From NCBI GenBank assembly GCA_030068525.1, contig JASJOS010000002.1:1-64000 (forward strand): a stretch of DNA of 64,000 nucleotides, given 5' to 3'. Shown here one piece after another: positions 28,157 through 37,786 of this stretch. The number at the start of each line of letters is the position of its first letter. Within the stretch, counting starts at the first letter, position 1. Position numbers and translations under genes: made by a program. The notes beneath the pieces are model-generated. The model searched no databases. It was not told where the DNA came from and saw only the letters and a list, made by a program, of their open reading frames with translations. The DNA is from Xanthocytophaga flava (GTDB lineage Bacteria; Bacteroidota; Bacteroidia; Cytophagales; 172606-1).

Positions 28157-29380
28157 ATGAGCAAAAAACACTATTTTATCCTAATTATGATTCTGGGGTC
28201 ATTGGCTACTATCAGTCCGTTTTCGATTGATATGTATCTGCCTGGATTTCCTGCTATTGCAGAAGATTTACATACTTCTATTGCCAATGTGCAGTTGTCA
28301 TTGACTGCCTATCTGGTAGGTATTTCTGTGGGACAGCTAATATACGGTCCATTACTAGACCGGTTCGGACGTAAAAATCCTTTATATGTAGGATTGAGTC
28401 TTTATACCCTGGCTTCACTGGGATGTGCTATGACTACATCTGTTGAAGCTCTGATTGTAATGCGTTTTTTACAGGCTTTGGGAGGTTGTGTAGGAATTGT
28501 GGCTTCACAGGCATTAGTTCGGGATATATTTCCGGTTGAGAAAATTGCTCAGGTACTTTCTACAATTATGTTGGTTATTGCCATATCACCTATGATTGCA
28601 CCAACTGTAGGAGGATATCTAACATCTGTGTTGAGTTGGCACTGGGTGTTTGTGATTCTGGCTGCCATTACAGCTATTATGTTATTAGGCATCCGGTATA
28701 AGTTGCCTAGTGGTAGTCCTCCTGATACTGAATTGTCACTTCGTCCAAAATCAGTAATTAATAACTTTCTTAGTGTAATTAAACAGCCTACTTTTTTGAT
28801 TTATGCTCTGGTAGGAGGAATTGCTACTTCTGCACCATTTGCTTACATTGCCGGATCAGCAGATGTGTTTATGAACCTGTATAAAGTAAGCGAACAGGAA
28901 TATGGATGGATATTTGCCTTTCTGGCATTTGCTATGATTGGGCCAACTCAGTTAAATCATATTTTGCTGAGACGGTTTAAAAGTGAACAACTGATTGCTA
29001 CAGCTCTTATCGGACAGGTGATTATCGGAGCAATTATGATTACAGGTGTTAGCTATAATCTGTTTGGTAAGTATGAATTGATAGGGTTATTGTTTCTATT
29101 CTTAACCGGACAAGGGATTATCAACCCTAATACATCTGCTCTCTCACTAGCACCTTTTGCTCGTCAGGCAGGTACCGCTGCTGCATTGATGGGTAGTTTT
29201 CGTATGGCTATGGGAGGATTGGTTTCTGCTGGCGTAAGTGTGATGCATAACAACACTGCTTTTCCGATGGTATTAATGATGGCTTTGTGTGCTTTCTGTG
29301 GTTTAGGCATTTTGTTGTCAGGCACTCGTATGTTGTTACATGCTGATCAAAACCGCTCTGAGTCTTCAATGGCGGCGTAA
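28157..29380 (+). CDS. Bcr/CflA-type MFS multidrug exporter
   Basis: A 407-residue protein with 12 TM helices of the drug:H+ antiporter-1 Bcr/CflA branch. The N-terminal SPFSIDMYLPGFPAI and the TM2-3 loop GPLLDRFGRKNPL are characteristic, as is the TM5 motif GGYL. It is flanked by terminators, so it is probably monocistronic. It lies just before the two-component efflux locus, but no shared transcript is evident. The substrate is unknown. Confidence 0.9.
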   Translation: MSKKHYFILIMILGSLATISPFSIDMYLPGFPAIAEDLHTSIANVQLSLTAYLVGISVGQLIYGPLLDRFGRKNPLYVGLSLYTLASLGCAMTTSVEALIVMRFLQALGGCVGIVASQALVRDIFPVEKIAQVLSTIMLVIAISPMIAPTVGGYLTSVLSWHWVFVILAAITAIMLLGIRYKLPSGSPPDTELSLRPKSVINNFLSVIKQPTFLIYALVGGIATSAPFAYIAGSADVFMNLYKVSEQEYGWIFAFLAFAMIGPTQLNHILLRRFKSEQLIATALIGQVIIGAIMITGVSYNLFGKYELIGLLFLFLTGQGIINPNTSALSLAPFARQAGTAAALMGSFRMAMGGLVSAGVSVMHNNTAFPMVLMMALCAFCGLGILLSGTRMLLHADQNRSESSMAA

Positions 29381-29406
29381 GAGATACATTACATTATATT
29401 AAGTGG

Positions 29407-29436
29407 AAGTCTGACTATTTTAGTCAGACTTTTTTG
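29407..29436 (+). terminator. Rho-independent terminator after the Bcr/CflA gene
   Basis: aagtctgact (29407-29416) and agtcagactt (29422-29431) form a perfect 10-bp stem with a 5-nt loop and a T-run (tttttt to 29436). Confidence 0.9.
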
Positions 29437-29545
29437 TTTGTGGATAGTCTGCTACTAAAGTTACATAGTTCTGGTATAAACGCAGTAATAGTTGTCCTAT
29501 TCAAATTCTATTTGCAACCTTTGCATAAATACAGACTTAACCTAT

Positions 29546-30235
29546 ATGAATATTTTAGTTGTTGAAGATGATGAAAGAGTGGCTGAACTGATCAAGAGGG
29601 GATTGGAGGAACAAGGTTATGATGTGACTCTAGCTTATGATGGACAAATTGGTAAGAAATTGATACAGCAACAGGAATTTACGCTGGTGATTCTGGATAT
29701 CATCTTACCAAAAATTAATGGATTGGAGTTGTGCCAGCAGATTCGTAAGATCAAGCCTTCTCTTCCTATTATTATGCTTACTGCACTAGGTACTACCAAT
29801 GATAAAGTGGAGGGATTTGATGCTGGTGCAGATGATTACCTGGTTAAGCCATTTGACTTGCGTGAGTTGTATGTACGCATACGTGCACGTTTGAACAGAA
29901 ATTCATGGGATACACAAAGTCTGGGATTTTTATTGAAGTATGCAGATCTGGAAGTGAATGTGGATACAAAAACTGTAACGCGGAGTGGAAAATCCATCCA
30001 GCTTACGCCCAAGGAATATAAGTTATTGGAATATATGATGCGTAATGCGGGCCGTTTATTAACTCGTACAGAAATTGCTGAGAAGGTATGGGATACATTT
30101 TTTGATACAGGAACTAACTTTATTGATGTATACATCAATTATCTTCGAAAAAAGATTGATAAAGACTTTGATGTAAAACTCATTCATACCAAGACAGGAA
30201 TGGGATTTATTTTCAGAGAAGAACCCCTGATATGA
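29546..30235 (+). CDS. OmpR-family response regulator
   Basis: A 229-residue regulator. The receiver domain (1-115) has acidic residues VVEDDE, phosphoacceptor D51 (VILDIILP), T80 (MLTALG) and K102 (LVKPFD). The C-terminal winged-helix DNA-binding domain has LTPKEYKLLEYMMRNAG and the terminal HTKTGMGFIF hairpin. The ORF extends to a TTG at 29492, but MNILVVEDD at 29546 is the standard start. It overlaps the kinase gene by 4 bp (ATGA). It probably regulates the adjacent TolC/RND operon through phased repeats at 31681-31719. Confidence 0.94.
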   Translation: MNILVVEDDERVAELIKRGLEEQGYDVTLAYDGQIGKKLIQQQEFTLVILDIILPKINGLELCQQIRKIKPSLPIIMLTALGTTNDKVEGFDAGADDYLVKPFDLRELYVRIRARLNRNSWDTQSLGFLLKYADLEVNVDTKTVTRSGKSIQLTPKEYKLLEYMMRNAGRLLTRTEIAEKVWDTFFDTGTNFIDVYINYLRKKIDKDFDVKLIHTKTGMGFIFREEPLI

Positions 30236-31599
30236 AAATTCGTACCCGGCTCACCTTGCTGTTTACAGCTGTAATGGCTATGTTATTAGTGGCTTTTGCT
30301 CTAGTGATTTATCTGGCGTATTCAGATAATCGGGAAGAGGAATTTTTTAAACGTATCAGACAACAGGCTATCACCAGAGCTGATTTACTGTTGAATGCCC
30401 GAGTGTCGCCTAAGACTCTACAGATCATCTATGATAATACGCCCAATGCTCTTTCTCGTGAAGAAGTAGCCATTTTCGACTCCACACATACCTTGTTGTA
30501 TCACGATGCGGTAGAAAGTGATCTAATTAAAGAAACTCCTGAAATGATGCAGAAGATCGAGCAGAAAAAGCAGATACACTTTTATGAGCAGGGAAAGCAG
30601 GCTATCGGATTTATTTATCTTCACAACCAAAAACCTTACCTGATCACGGCAGCTGCATATGATGCTTATGGATTTGCTAAGCTACACAGGTTGGGTATTA
30701 TTCTACTGATAACTTGTTTGGTTAGTACTATCTTCATATTTCTTGCGGCTCAGTTCCTCGCCTGGCAGGCATTAAAACCTGTATCTCAACTGGTACAGGA
30801 GGTAGAACATATTTCAGCAACGAAGTTGAATCTGCGTGTACAGGAGGGAAACCGAAAAGATGAGATAGCCGAACTGGGGATTACGTTTAACCGGATGCTG
30901 GATCGTCTGGAGCAATCGTTTAATGCTCAGAAAGCGTTTGTTTCTCATATTTCACATGAATTACGTACTCCTCTTGCTGCCATTGTGGCTGAGTTAGGGC
31001 TTGCCTCTTCCAGAGATCGTTCACTGGCAGAATATCAACAGGTGGTGCAGCGTACACAGGATGATGCTCAGAAGCTGGTTCGGTTATCTAATGATCTGCT
31101 GGATTTTGCCAAAGCAAGTTATGACGAAACCGAAATTGCATTTAAGACCATTCGTTTAGATGAATTACTACTGGATGCCCAACAAAAAGTACTCAAACAA
31201 CAACCTGCTTATAAAGCCAGTTTTGAGTTTCATAATGAACCAGAACAAGATGAATGGATTTCTGTAAATGGTAACTGGTACCTGTTGGAGGTTGCTTTTG
31301 CTAATCTTATTGAAAATGGATGTAAATTCTCACCTGACCAACATGTGACAGTAGGAATCAGCTATTCACAGCAGTTTACTATACTGGAATTTAAAGATCA
31401 TGGCATTGGGATTTCTTCAGAGGATCTACCCTATATATTTCAACCCTTCTATAGAGGAAAAGATCATCCTACTATCACAGGGAATGGAATTGGATTGTCA
31501 TTGGTACAAAAAATTATATCTCTTCATCACGGAATCGTTTTGGTTTCTTCACAACTTGATTCCGGTACAACATTTATAGTAAAGCTACCGCATCTGTAG
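30232..31599 (+). CDS. HAMP-containing sensor histidine kinase
   Basis: A 455-residue membrane kinase. TM1 lies at about 10-30 and TM2 at about 153-175, bracketing a periplasmic sensor of about 120 residues. A HAMP domain (about 177-230) and a HisKA domain with SHELRTPL at 241-248 (phospho-His 242) follow. The HATPase domain has an N box (LIENGCKFS), G1 (DHGIGIS) and G2 (GNGIGLSL). It pairs with the upstream response regulator and resembles metal- and envelope-stress kinases of the CusS/ArlS type. The periplasmic ligand cannot be read from sequence. Confidence 0.93.
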   Translation: MKIRTRLTLLFTAVMAMLLVAFALVIYLAYSDNREEEFFKRIRQQAITRADLLLNARVSPKTLQIIYDNTPNALSREEVAIFDSTHTLLYHDAVESDLIKETPEMMQKIEQKKQIHFYEQGKQAIGFIYLHNQKPYLITAAAYDAYGFAKLHRLGIILLITCLVSTIFIFLAAQFLAWQALKPVSQLVQEVEHISATKLNLRVQEGNRKDEIAELGITFNRMLDRLEQSFNAQKAFVSHISHELRTPLAAIVAELGLASSRDRSLAEYQQVVQRTQDDAQKLVRLSNDLLDFAKASYDETEIAFKTIRLDELLLDAQQKVLKQQPAYKASFEFHNEPEQDEWISVNGNWYLLEVAFANLIENGCKFSPDQHVTVGISYSQQFTILEFKDHGIGISSEDLPYIFQPFYRGKDHPTITGNGIGLSLVQKIISLHHGIVLVSSQLDSGTTFIVKLPHL

Positions 31600-31680
31600 T
31601 TTTTATCTGCTTTTTATAAGATGGCAGATCGCTTTCTGGAAAACCTATCTAATATCCTTTCTGAGGAATATAAACCTAAA

Positions 31681-31719
31681 TCTTAATTACATTTTAATAG
31701 TATTCTAACAACTTTCTAA
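31681..31719 (+). promoter_or_regulatory. Four 11-bp-phased repeats: candidate response-regulator operator
   Basis: TCTTAA (31681), TTTTAA (31692), TTCTAA (31703) and TTCTAA (31714) recur at exactly 11-bp steps on the same strand. Helix-phased direct hexamers are the usual form of OmpR/PhoB-family binding sites. The array lies between the kinase gene and the TolC gene and ends about 22 bp before a TAnnTTTG -7 box that lacks a -33 TTG, as expected for an activator-dependent promoter. Confidence 0.55.
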
Positions 31720-31741
31720 TCTCACCAGTAGAGTCTTACTG

Positions 31742-31749
31742 TACATTTG
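31742..31749 (+). promoter_or_regulatory. Candidate -7 box TACATTTG for the efflux operon
   Basis: This is a perfect match to TAnnTTTG, with no TTG 17-20 bp upstream. Its place is taken by the phased TTCTAA repeats. The first gene starts at 31894, so the leader would be about 140 nt. Confidence 0.45.
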
Positions 31750-31893
31750 CCTGTGTTGATGAATCAGCTCAGAACTATCCTTTTTTGTCAAATGTGCAGA
31801 TGTTGAAGATCTCAGCCAACAAAATTGAATGAGGTGATAAGATTTGTTTTGAGCAAGGCTGAAAATGTTTTACCTGTAGCTTTTGTAGTGTAT

Positions 31894-33141
31894 ATGAAGC
31901 CTCTTTTTTCTTATGTCATTGCTTGTCTATTTCTGTGCAGCCGGGTATGGGGACAGAGTGTTCTCTCAATGGCTGAGGCTGTACAGCAGGCTCGTAGCAA
32001 TAATCCTACATTAAAGGTAGCTGGTTACAATCTGGGTATAGCTCAGAGTGATCAGATCACTGCTACACTGAGACCCAATCTGACGCTGAACAACCAGTCT
32101 TTGTTTCTGCTCAGACAAAGTTTGTATCCGGAAGGGACTTCGATCTGGAATCGCCATAACCAGCAGATCTGGTGGCAACTTACTAAAACTATCCAGTGGC
32201 CGGGGCAACGACAAAATAAAATAGAGTTAAGTACGCAGAATTATACATACAGCCAGAAGGTATTGGCTGATCAGGAAAGGAATATTAGTTTGGATGTGGC
32301 TCAGAAGTGGTTGGATGTATGGTTGTTGAGAGTAAATACAGAATTGATTAATCAGGCAAAGACCAATGCAGATAGTCTGGTACGAATTAATACCAATAGG
32401 CTGAAAAATCAGGTTATAACCCTAAACGATCTAACCCGAACTGAATTGCTGGCTGAGCAATATGCCTTACAGTTAAGTACCTCACAGCAAGAATATGTGA
32501 ATGAACTGTCACAGTTAAAATTTATGCTTGGTACAACAGACAGTCTGGACATTGCCTTCTCTGTACCGATAGAGAGTATACCTATTACTCTTTCGTTTGA
32601 CAGTTTGCTTAATCAGACACTCTCCAGACGTACGGATATGGCTGTGGCTCAGGCAGGCATTAATGCTTCTGAAGTAAATATCCGGTTGCAGAAGTCTCTG
32701 GCAATACCTCAACCACAAATAGGCGTAATCTGGAACCCTCAGAATTCAGTTCCCTATCTGGGTTTTTTTGGCACGATAGACCTACCGTTTTTTAACCGAA
32801 ATCAGGGGGAAATACAGAAGTCGAAAATAGTGCGTGAACAGGCTATACAAAACCAAAAAGCTGTAGCCCTTCAGATCCAAACAGAACTGCGTGCAGCCTA
32901 TGACAATTATCAGGTTCAGCGAAAAAATGTAGATCGTTTTCAGACTATCCTGAATCAATCGGATAAGGTGTTAAATACGGTTCGGTATGCTTACCTGAGA
33001 GGAGGAACCAGCATCATTGATTTTCTGGAAGCGCAACGGTCATGGGTAGATACCCGGCAACTTTACTATAATACCGTACTCAGTTATCGTCAGAGTTATT
33101 TGCAATTATTGTCTGTGTCAGGCCTGATCAGTCAACTGTAA
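31894..33141 (+). CDS. TolC-family outer-membrane efflux channel
   Basis: A roughly 415-residue outer-membrane efflux protein: signal peptide to about VWGQ, then two repeated long-helix/strand halves (OEP fold). Family motifs include LSMAEAVQQARSNNPTL at the N terminus and YLRGGTSIIDFLEAQRSWVDTRQ near the C terminus. The ORF extends to TTG 31825, but the signal peptide starts at ATG 31894 (MKPLFSYV). It is the first gene of the TolC-adaptor-DUF190-permease operon. Confidence 0.92.
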   Translation: MKPLFSYVIACLFLCSRVWGQSVLSMAEAVQQARSNNPTLKVAGYNLGIAQSDQITATLRPNLTLNNQSLFLLRQSLYPEGTSIWNRHNQQIWWQLTKTIQWPGQRQNKIELSTQNYTYSQKVLADQERNISLDVAQKWLDVWLLRVNTELINQAKTNADSLVRINTNRLKNQVITLNDLTRTELLAEQYALQLSTSQQEYVNELSQLKFMLGTTDSLDIAFSVPIESIPITLSFDSLLNQTLSRRTDMAVAQAGINASEVNIRLQKSLAIPQPQIGVIWNPQNSVPYLGFFGTIDLPFFNRNQGEIQKSKIVREQAIQNQKAVALQIQTELRAAYDNYQVQRKNVDRFQTILNQSDKVLNTVRYAYLRGGTSIIDFLEAQRSWVDTRQLYYNTVLSYRQSYLQLLSVSGLISQL

Positions 33142-33170
33142 TTTGTATGACTTCTTTTAGTGGCTATATT

Positions 33171-34184
33171 ATGAAACTCCAACATTTAATACTTATAGTG
33201 GTCGGTTGTCTATGGATTACGGCCTGTAGTAAAAAAAGTGAAAAAGCACCTGTACAGCAAGTTAGCCGTCCACAGGTGAAAGACGGAGGACAGACTATTG
33301 TCTTTTCCAATGAAAAAGAGTCCGACTTTTTTAAGGGAAAAGTTATCGAGAGTTCCAGCCAGCGGGCTGATCTCAAGGCTCCTGCCCGCGTAGTGGCTAC
33401 AGTGGTTCGTTCAGATAAAGATGCAGGACAAAATCTGGTACTGTTTGATAATTCAGATCTTACTGCCAACTATACCCAATTGCTTCAGCACACAATTAAT
33501 ATTCAGCGAATCCGCAATGTAAATATTCGACAGAAACGTATTGAACTGGAACGAGCCAAAGATCTGCAAGCCAATGGTGCTGCTTCTGGTAAAGAAGTGC
33601 TGGAAGCGCAGACAGCTCTGGCTATGGAAGAAACTAATCTGGCTAATGAAAAGGCTGCAGAGATTGAACATGAAGCGATGCTTCGATTGGCAGGCTTTCA
33701 ACCTGAAATGCTGCTTAATGCAAAAAATGGTACAGTCTGGATGATATGTGAAATGCCAGAAAATCAGTCTAACAAAGTAAAAGAGGGAGATCTGTGTGTA
33801 GTTGTATTCACGTCACTTCCTAACCAACCTTACAAAGGAAAAGTAGAGAGCATTGGCAATGTAGTAGACAATGTAACCCGGATGGTAAAAATGCGCATCA
33901 GCATTGTAAATCCTGACGCACAACTACGTGCAGGCATGTTTGCTACAGTTCAGTTTGATATATCCGAGGGAAATTATATCTCTGTTCCCAAAGAGGCTTT
34001 AGTGACTGTACAGGGCAAGGATTATGTTTTTGTGCAAAAAGATAAACACACCTTTGAACGAAGACCTGTAATGACAGGGCAACAACTGGGCTCTTCTATT
34101 ATTATATACAATGGACTAGCTGCTAACGATAAGGTAGTAACTGAAGGTGCTATGCAACTGAAAGGTCTATCATTCGGCTATTAA
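33171..34184 (+). CDS. RND efflux periplasmic adaptor (membrane fusion protein)
   Basis: A 337-residue lipoprotein adaptor with signal and lipobox ending WITACSKK. The helical hairpin region (about 95-165) is short and continuous. The beta-barrel has GTVWMICEMPENQSNKVKEGD and the membrane-proximal domain VPKEALVTVQGKDYVFVQK. It links the TolC channel to the downstream RND permease. The ATG at 33171 (MKLQHLIL) fits the signal peptide; the ORF opens at 33147. No extra metal-binding domain is visible. Confidence 0.92.
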   Translation: MKLQHLILIVVGCLWITACSKKSEKAPVQQVSRPQVKDGGQTIVFSNEKESDFFKGKVIESSSQRADLKAPARVVATVVRSDKDAGQNLVLFDNSDLTANYTQLLQHTINIQRIRNVNIRQKRIELERAKDLQANGAASGKEVLEAQTALAMEETNLANEKAAEIEHEAMLRLAGFQPEMLLNAKNGTVWMICEMPENQSNKVKEGDLCVVVFTSLPNQPYKGKVESIGNVVDNVTRMVKMRISIVNPDAQLRAGMFATVQFDISEGNYISVPKEALVTVQGKDYVFVQKDKHTFERRPVMTGQQLGSSIIIYNGLAANDKVVTEGAMQLKGLSFGY

Positions 34185-34235
34185 TAGTATTATCATTCGA
34201 ATTTCAGTACTTCATCTTACTAAAAGTTGGTTAGT

Positions 34236-34535
34236 ATGTTACAGGCTCAGATTTTCATTGATAAAGGTGAGCGAAAAGACTCCCGTTTATTATTTAGATA
34301 TATACTTGAATTCCTGATCATCCATAAGATAGAAGGGGCGACAGTATTTGAGGGAATTGCCGGATTTGGCCCGAACCAACATATCACAGATCCTCATTCA
34401 CTGTTTTCATTTGATGAGCCACCTGTTCTAATCACCTTTATCGATCAGGATGAGAAAGTTCGTCAGGTGCTGACCCTCTTGCGTCGTGAAATGTCTCATG
34501 GCCTGATTATTACTCACCAGGTGGAAATCTGGTAA
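34236..34535 (+). CDS. DUF190 (PII-like) protein
   Basis: A 99-residue soluble DUF190 protein with the family features LFRYILEFLIIHKIEGATVFEGIAGFG and DEPPVLITFIDQDEKVRQVL. DUF190 folds resemble GlnB/PII and often accompany ion transporters. It sits between adaptor and permease genes, so it may modulate the pump; that is inference. ATG 34236 is preferred over TTG 34227. Confidence 0.88.
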   Translation: MLQAQIFIDKGERKDSRLLFRYILEFLIIHKIEGATVFEGIAGFGPNQHITDPHSLFSFDEPPVLITFIDQDEKVRQVLTLLRREMSHGLIITHQVEIW

Positions 34536-34559
34536 CGAACATTCTAAGACTTACCCTTT

Positions 34560-37500
34560 ATGATTCGTAATACACTTGTTTTTGCCCTCACCAACCGATG
34601 GGTAGTAATTGCTATCAGCCTGGTGCTGATGGGTGTTGGATACTGGTGCTTTACCATGCTCAAGATTGAAGCCTATCCGGATATTGCAGATACCAATGTG
34701 ATTGTGATTGCAACCTATCCAGGTCGGGCAGCCGAAGAAGTAGAACAACAGGTGACTATTCCTATTGAACGGGCTCTTAATAATGTGCCTCGTGTGTTGG
34801 ATCGCAGGTCTCGTACTATCTTTGGACTTTCTGTAGTGCAGCTTACATTTCAGGATGGCACAGATGACTACTTTGCACGCCAGCAGGTCAATGAACGACT
34901 GGCAACTGCCGAACTCCCCGACGGTGTGAGTCCTGAACTGGCTCCACTTACCACTGCTGTTGGTGAAATTTATCGGTATGTAGTAGAGGCTCCACCTACT
35001 TATACTCCTATGCAGTTACGGGATTTGCAGGATTGGATAATCCGCCCCTACTTACTCCAGGTGCCAGGCATTGCGGATATCACAACCTTTGGCGGACCCA
35101 TGAAGCAATTTCATGTTCTAACATCTCCAGATAAGTTACATAAGTATAATCTCACACTGCCAGATGTGATAGATGCTATTGAGAAGAACAACCAGAATAC
35201 AGGAGGCAATGTGATTGAAAGAGGAGGACAGGGATTTGCTATTCGTGGATTAGGGGCTATCAAGACAGAAAACGATATAGAAAATATTGTACTGACTGCT
35301 GTAAGTGGTGTCCCTGTATTTGTGCGGGATGTAGCTTCTGTTGAAGTTGCTCCACCACCACCTTCTGGTATTATGGGCTATGCAGTGCCTTCTGAGAGAC
35401 TAGACGTTGGTAGCGCTACAGAAGGTATTATTTTGCTAAGAAGAGGAGAAAATCCCAGTGAAGTATTAGGAAAGCTGAAAAAGCAAATTGAGACGTTGGA
35501 GACACAACAGCTACCTGAAGGAGTAAAACTACGTGTACTCTATGACCGAAGCTTTCTGATCAATCACTCATTAGAGACTGTAGGGCATACCCTGTTTGAG
35601 GGAGTGTCTATTGTGATTATTTTACTGATTTTGTTTCTGGGAAGCTGGAGGGCAGCTCTGGTAGTGACCATTACTATTCCATTCTCTTTGTTATTTGCCT
35701 TCATTCTGATGAAGATCAGTGGGATTCCTGCAAACCTGCTTTCGCTGGGTGCTATCGACTTTGGGATTATTGTAGATGGCGCTTGTGTTATGGCGGAGCA
35801 TTTGATCCGTAAATACCGGACAGCAACTGATGCAGAGAAACGAGAGGGTATTATTCGCATTACCATGTCCGCTGCTCAGGAGGTGGGACGTGAGATATTT
35901 TTCTCTGTCACCATCATTATCCTGGCCTATATGCCTATTCTGTTAATGACTCGGGTAGAGGGAAAACTATTTTCACCAATGGCTTTGACACTAGCTTTTG
36001 CCGTGATTGGCTCTATGGTTTGTGCTATGACATTGATTCCGGTACTGATTTCATTTGCCTATAAGAAATCGTTGACTTCCACTACCAAACCATTAAAAGA
36101 ACATAAAAATCTGGTACTGGACTTTCTGGATAAAATGTATCATAAGACACTAGTATCTTTCCTAAAGAAACCCCGTGCAATTGTATTAGGTGGATTTGGT
36201 GTAGTGATACTATTAATTCTGGTAGGAGGGAGCCTGGGAACAGAGTTCCTGCCAGAGTTGGACGAAGGATCTATATTTATGCGTTCGTTTATGCCTGCTG
36301 GAGTAACTATCCAGGAAAACGCGAAACTTGCTCCTGAAATACGCAAAATTGTCTCTGAATATAAACCCGTATCGTATGTCATAACCCAGACGGGACGCAA
36401 TGATGATGGTACAGACCCTTTTCCAACTAACCGTACAGAGATACTGATTGGATTGAAGGACTATAGTTTATGGGCAGACAGTGTGTCCAAAAAAGAACTT
36501 CTTCAGGAAATGCAGACACGTTTGCAGAACCGTTTTCCGGGGGCATTTTTCTCATCCGGGCAGCCCATCATTGACCAGGTGATGGAGATAGTAACTGGAA
36601 GTGCTGCAGATCTGGCAATCTCTATAGTGGGTGAAGATCTGGAACTAATGCGTCCTAAAGCGGATAGCATTGCGGCAATTGTACGTAGCACTGCTGGAGC
36701 TGCTTCTGTGAATATTGAACAGGAAGGTACTCAGGATCAGTTGGCAATTGCAATAAATAGAGAGAATGCTGCTCGGTTTGGGATCAATGTATCAGACATC
36801 GAACGTATGATTGAAGCAGCAATTGGAGGTAAGACTATTTCTACGTTGTATGATGGTACCAAGCGGTATGATGTTGTAATCCGATATCTGCCTGAAAACA
36901 GAGGAAGTATCAATGACATTCAAAAGATACAGGTTCCTTCTGCTACAGGCGCATTAATCCCAATGCAACAACTGGCTGATATCCGTTTTGTGGCTGGGCA
37001 AACTAATATTTATCGTCTCAATAGCAAACGTATGGTGACTGTCCGGACGAATATCCGGGGTCGTGACCAGGGCGGATTTGTGACAGAAATAAGTCGGAAA
37101 ATCAACCAGACTATACATGTTCCCAAAGGGTATGAGGTCATCTATGGCGGACAATACGAAAACCTGGGACGTGCAGGCAAACAGTTGATCGTCACTATTC
37201 CTCTGACGATTATTGTAGTGTTTGTGTTTCTGTTTATGCTTTTCAGGCAATTTAGCCATACCTTGGTTACAATGGCCTGTATCACCTTTGCATTGGCAGG
37301 AGGCATTGTAGCGCTCTGGCTGCGTGATTATCACTTTAATGTATCTGCCGGGGTAGGATTTGTGTCTATCTTTGGTATTTCTGTAATGGCCGGAGTGTTA
37401 TTGGTATCGGCAATTAACAGGGAAGTGGGGTATGGACATATAGATCTGGATAATCGAATCATTCATGCCTCTGTTCATCAGCTTCGGGCTATTTTATCTA

Positions 37501-37733
37501 TTCTGGTGGTGGCAATTATTGGATTGGTACCCGCTGCAATATCCAAAGGAATTGGTTCTGATGTGCAGCGACCATTGGCTACCGTAATCATTGGAGGATT
37601 GACATCTACTTTATTGTTTGCGCCTGTCCTTATTCCTCCACTATACTATTGGGTAATACGTAAAAAAATACAGTCTGAGCCACCCTCAGATGCAGAAGAG
37701 GGATCCAAAGATATAGAAACTGTCCCAGCATAG
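34560..37733 (+). CDS. HME-type RND efflux permease (CusA/CzcA family)
   Basis: A 1057-residue inner-membrane permease with 12 TM helices and two large periplasmic loops. N-terminal PDIADTNVIVIATYPGRAAEEVEQQVT and the TM4 motif GAIDFGIIVDGACVMAEHL carry the proton-relay acidic residues of the heavy-metal efflux branch (DFGIIVDG resembles CzcA). Later motifs include ELDEGSIFMRSFMP and GQYENLGRAGKQL. It forms a tripartite pump with the preceding adaptor and TolC protein. Metal export is a family-level expectation; sequence alone does not tell copper/silver from Co/Zn/Cd. Confidence 0.93.
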   Translation: MIRNTLVFALTNRWVVIAISLVLMGVGYWCFTMLKIEAYPDIADTNVIVIATYPGRAAEEVEQQVTIPIERALNNVPRVLDRRSRTIFGLSVVQLTFQDGTDDYFARQQVNERLATAELPDGVSPELAPLTTAVGEIYRYVVEAPPTYTPMQLRDLQDWIIRPYLLQVPGIADITTFGGPMKQFHVLTSPDKLHKYNLTLPDVIDAIEKNNQNTGGNVIERGGQGFAIRGLGAIKTENDIENIVLTAVSGVPVFVRDVASVEVAPPPPSGIMGYAVPSERLDVGSATEGIILLRRGENPSEVLGKLKKQIETLETQQLPEGVKLRVLYDRSFLINHSLETVGHTLFEGVSIVIILLILFLGSWRAALVVTITIPFSLLFAFILMKISGIPANLLSLGAIDFGIIVDGACVMAEHLIRKYRTATDAEKREGIIRITMSAAQEVGREIFFSVTIIILAYMPILLMTRVEGKLFSPMALTLAFAVIGSMVCAMTLIPVLISFAYKKSLTSTTKPLKEHKNLVLDFLDKMYHKTLVSFLKKPRAIVLGGFGVVILLILVGGSLGTEFLPELDEGSIFMRSFMPAGVTIQENAKLAPEIRKIVSEYKPVSYVITQTGRNDDGTDPFPTNRTEILIGLKDYSLWADSVSKKELLQEMQTRLQNRFPGAFFSSGQPIIDQVMEIVTGSAADLAISIVGEDLELMRPKADSIAAIVRSTAGAASVNIEQEGTQDQLAIAINRENAARFGINVSDIERMIEAAIGGKTISTLYDGTKRYDVVIRYLPENRGSINDIQKIQVPSATGALIPMQQLADIRFVAGQTNIYRLNSKRMVTVRTNIRGRDQGGFVTEISRKINQTIHVPKGYEVIYGGQYENLGRAGKQLIVTIPLTIIVVFVFLFMLFRQFSHTLVTMACITFALAGGIVALWLRDYHFNVSAGVGFVSIFGISVMAGVLLVSAINREVGYGHIDLDNRIIHASVHQLRAILSILVVAIIGLVPAAISKGIGSDVQRPLATVIIGGLTSTLLFAPVLIPPLYYWVIRKKIQSEPPSDAEEGSKDIETVPA

Positions 37734-37786
37734 GTATAAAAAGGTGGAAATTTGTGAGATTATGTTTTATGCTGTATCATTGAGAT

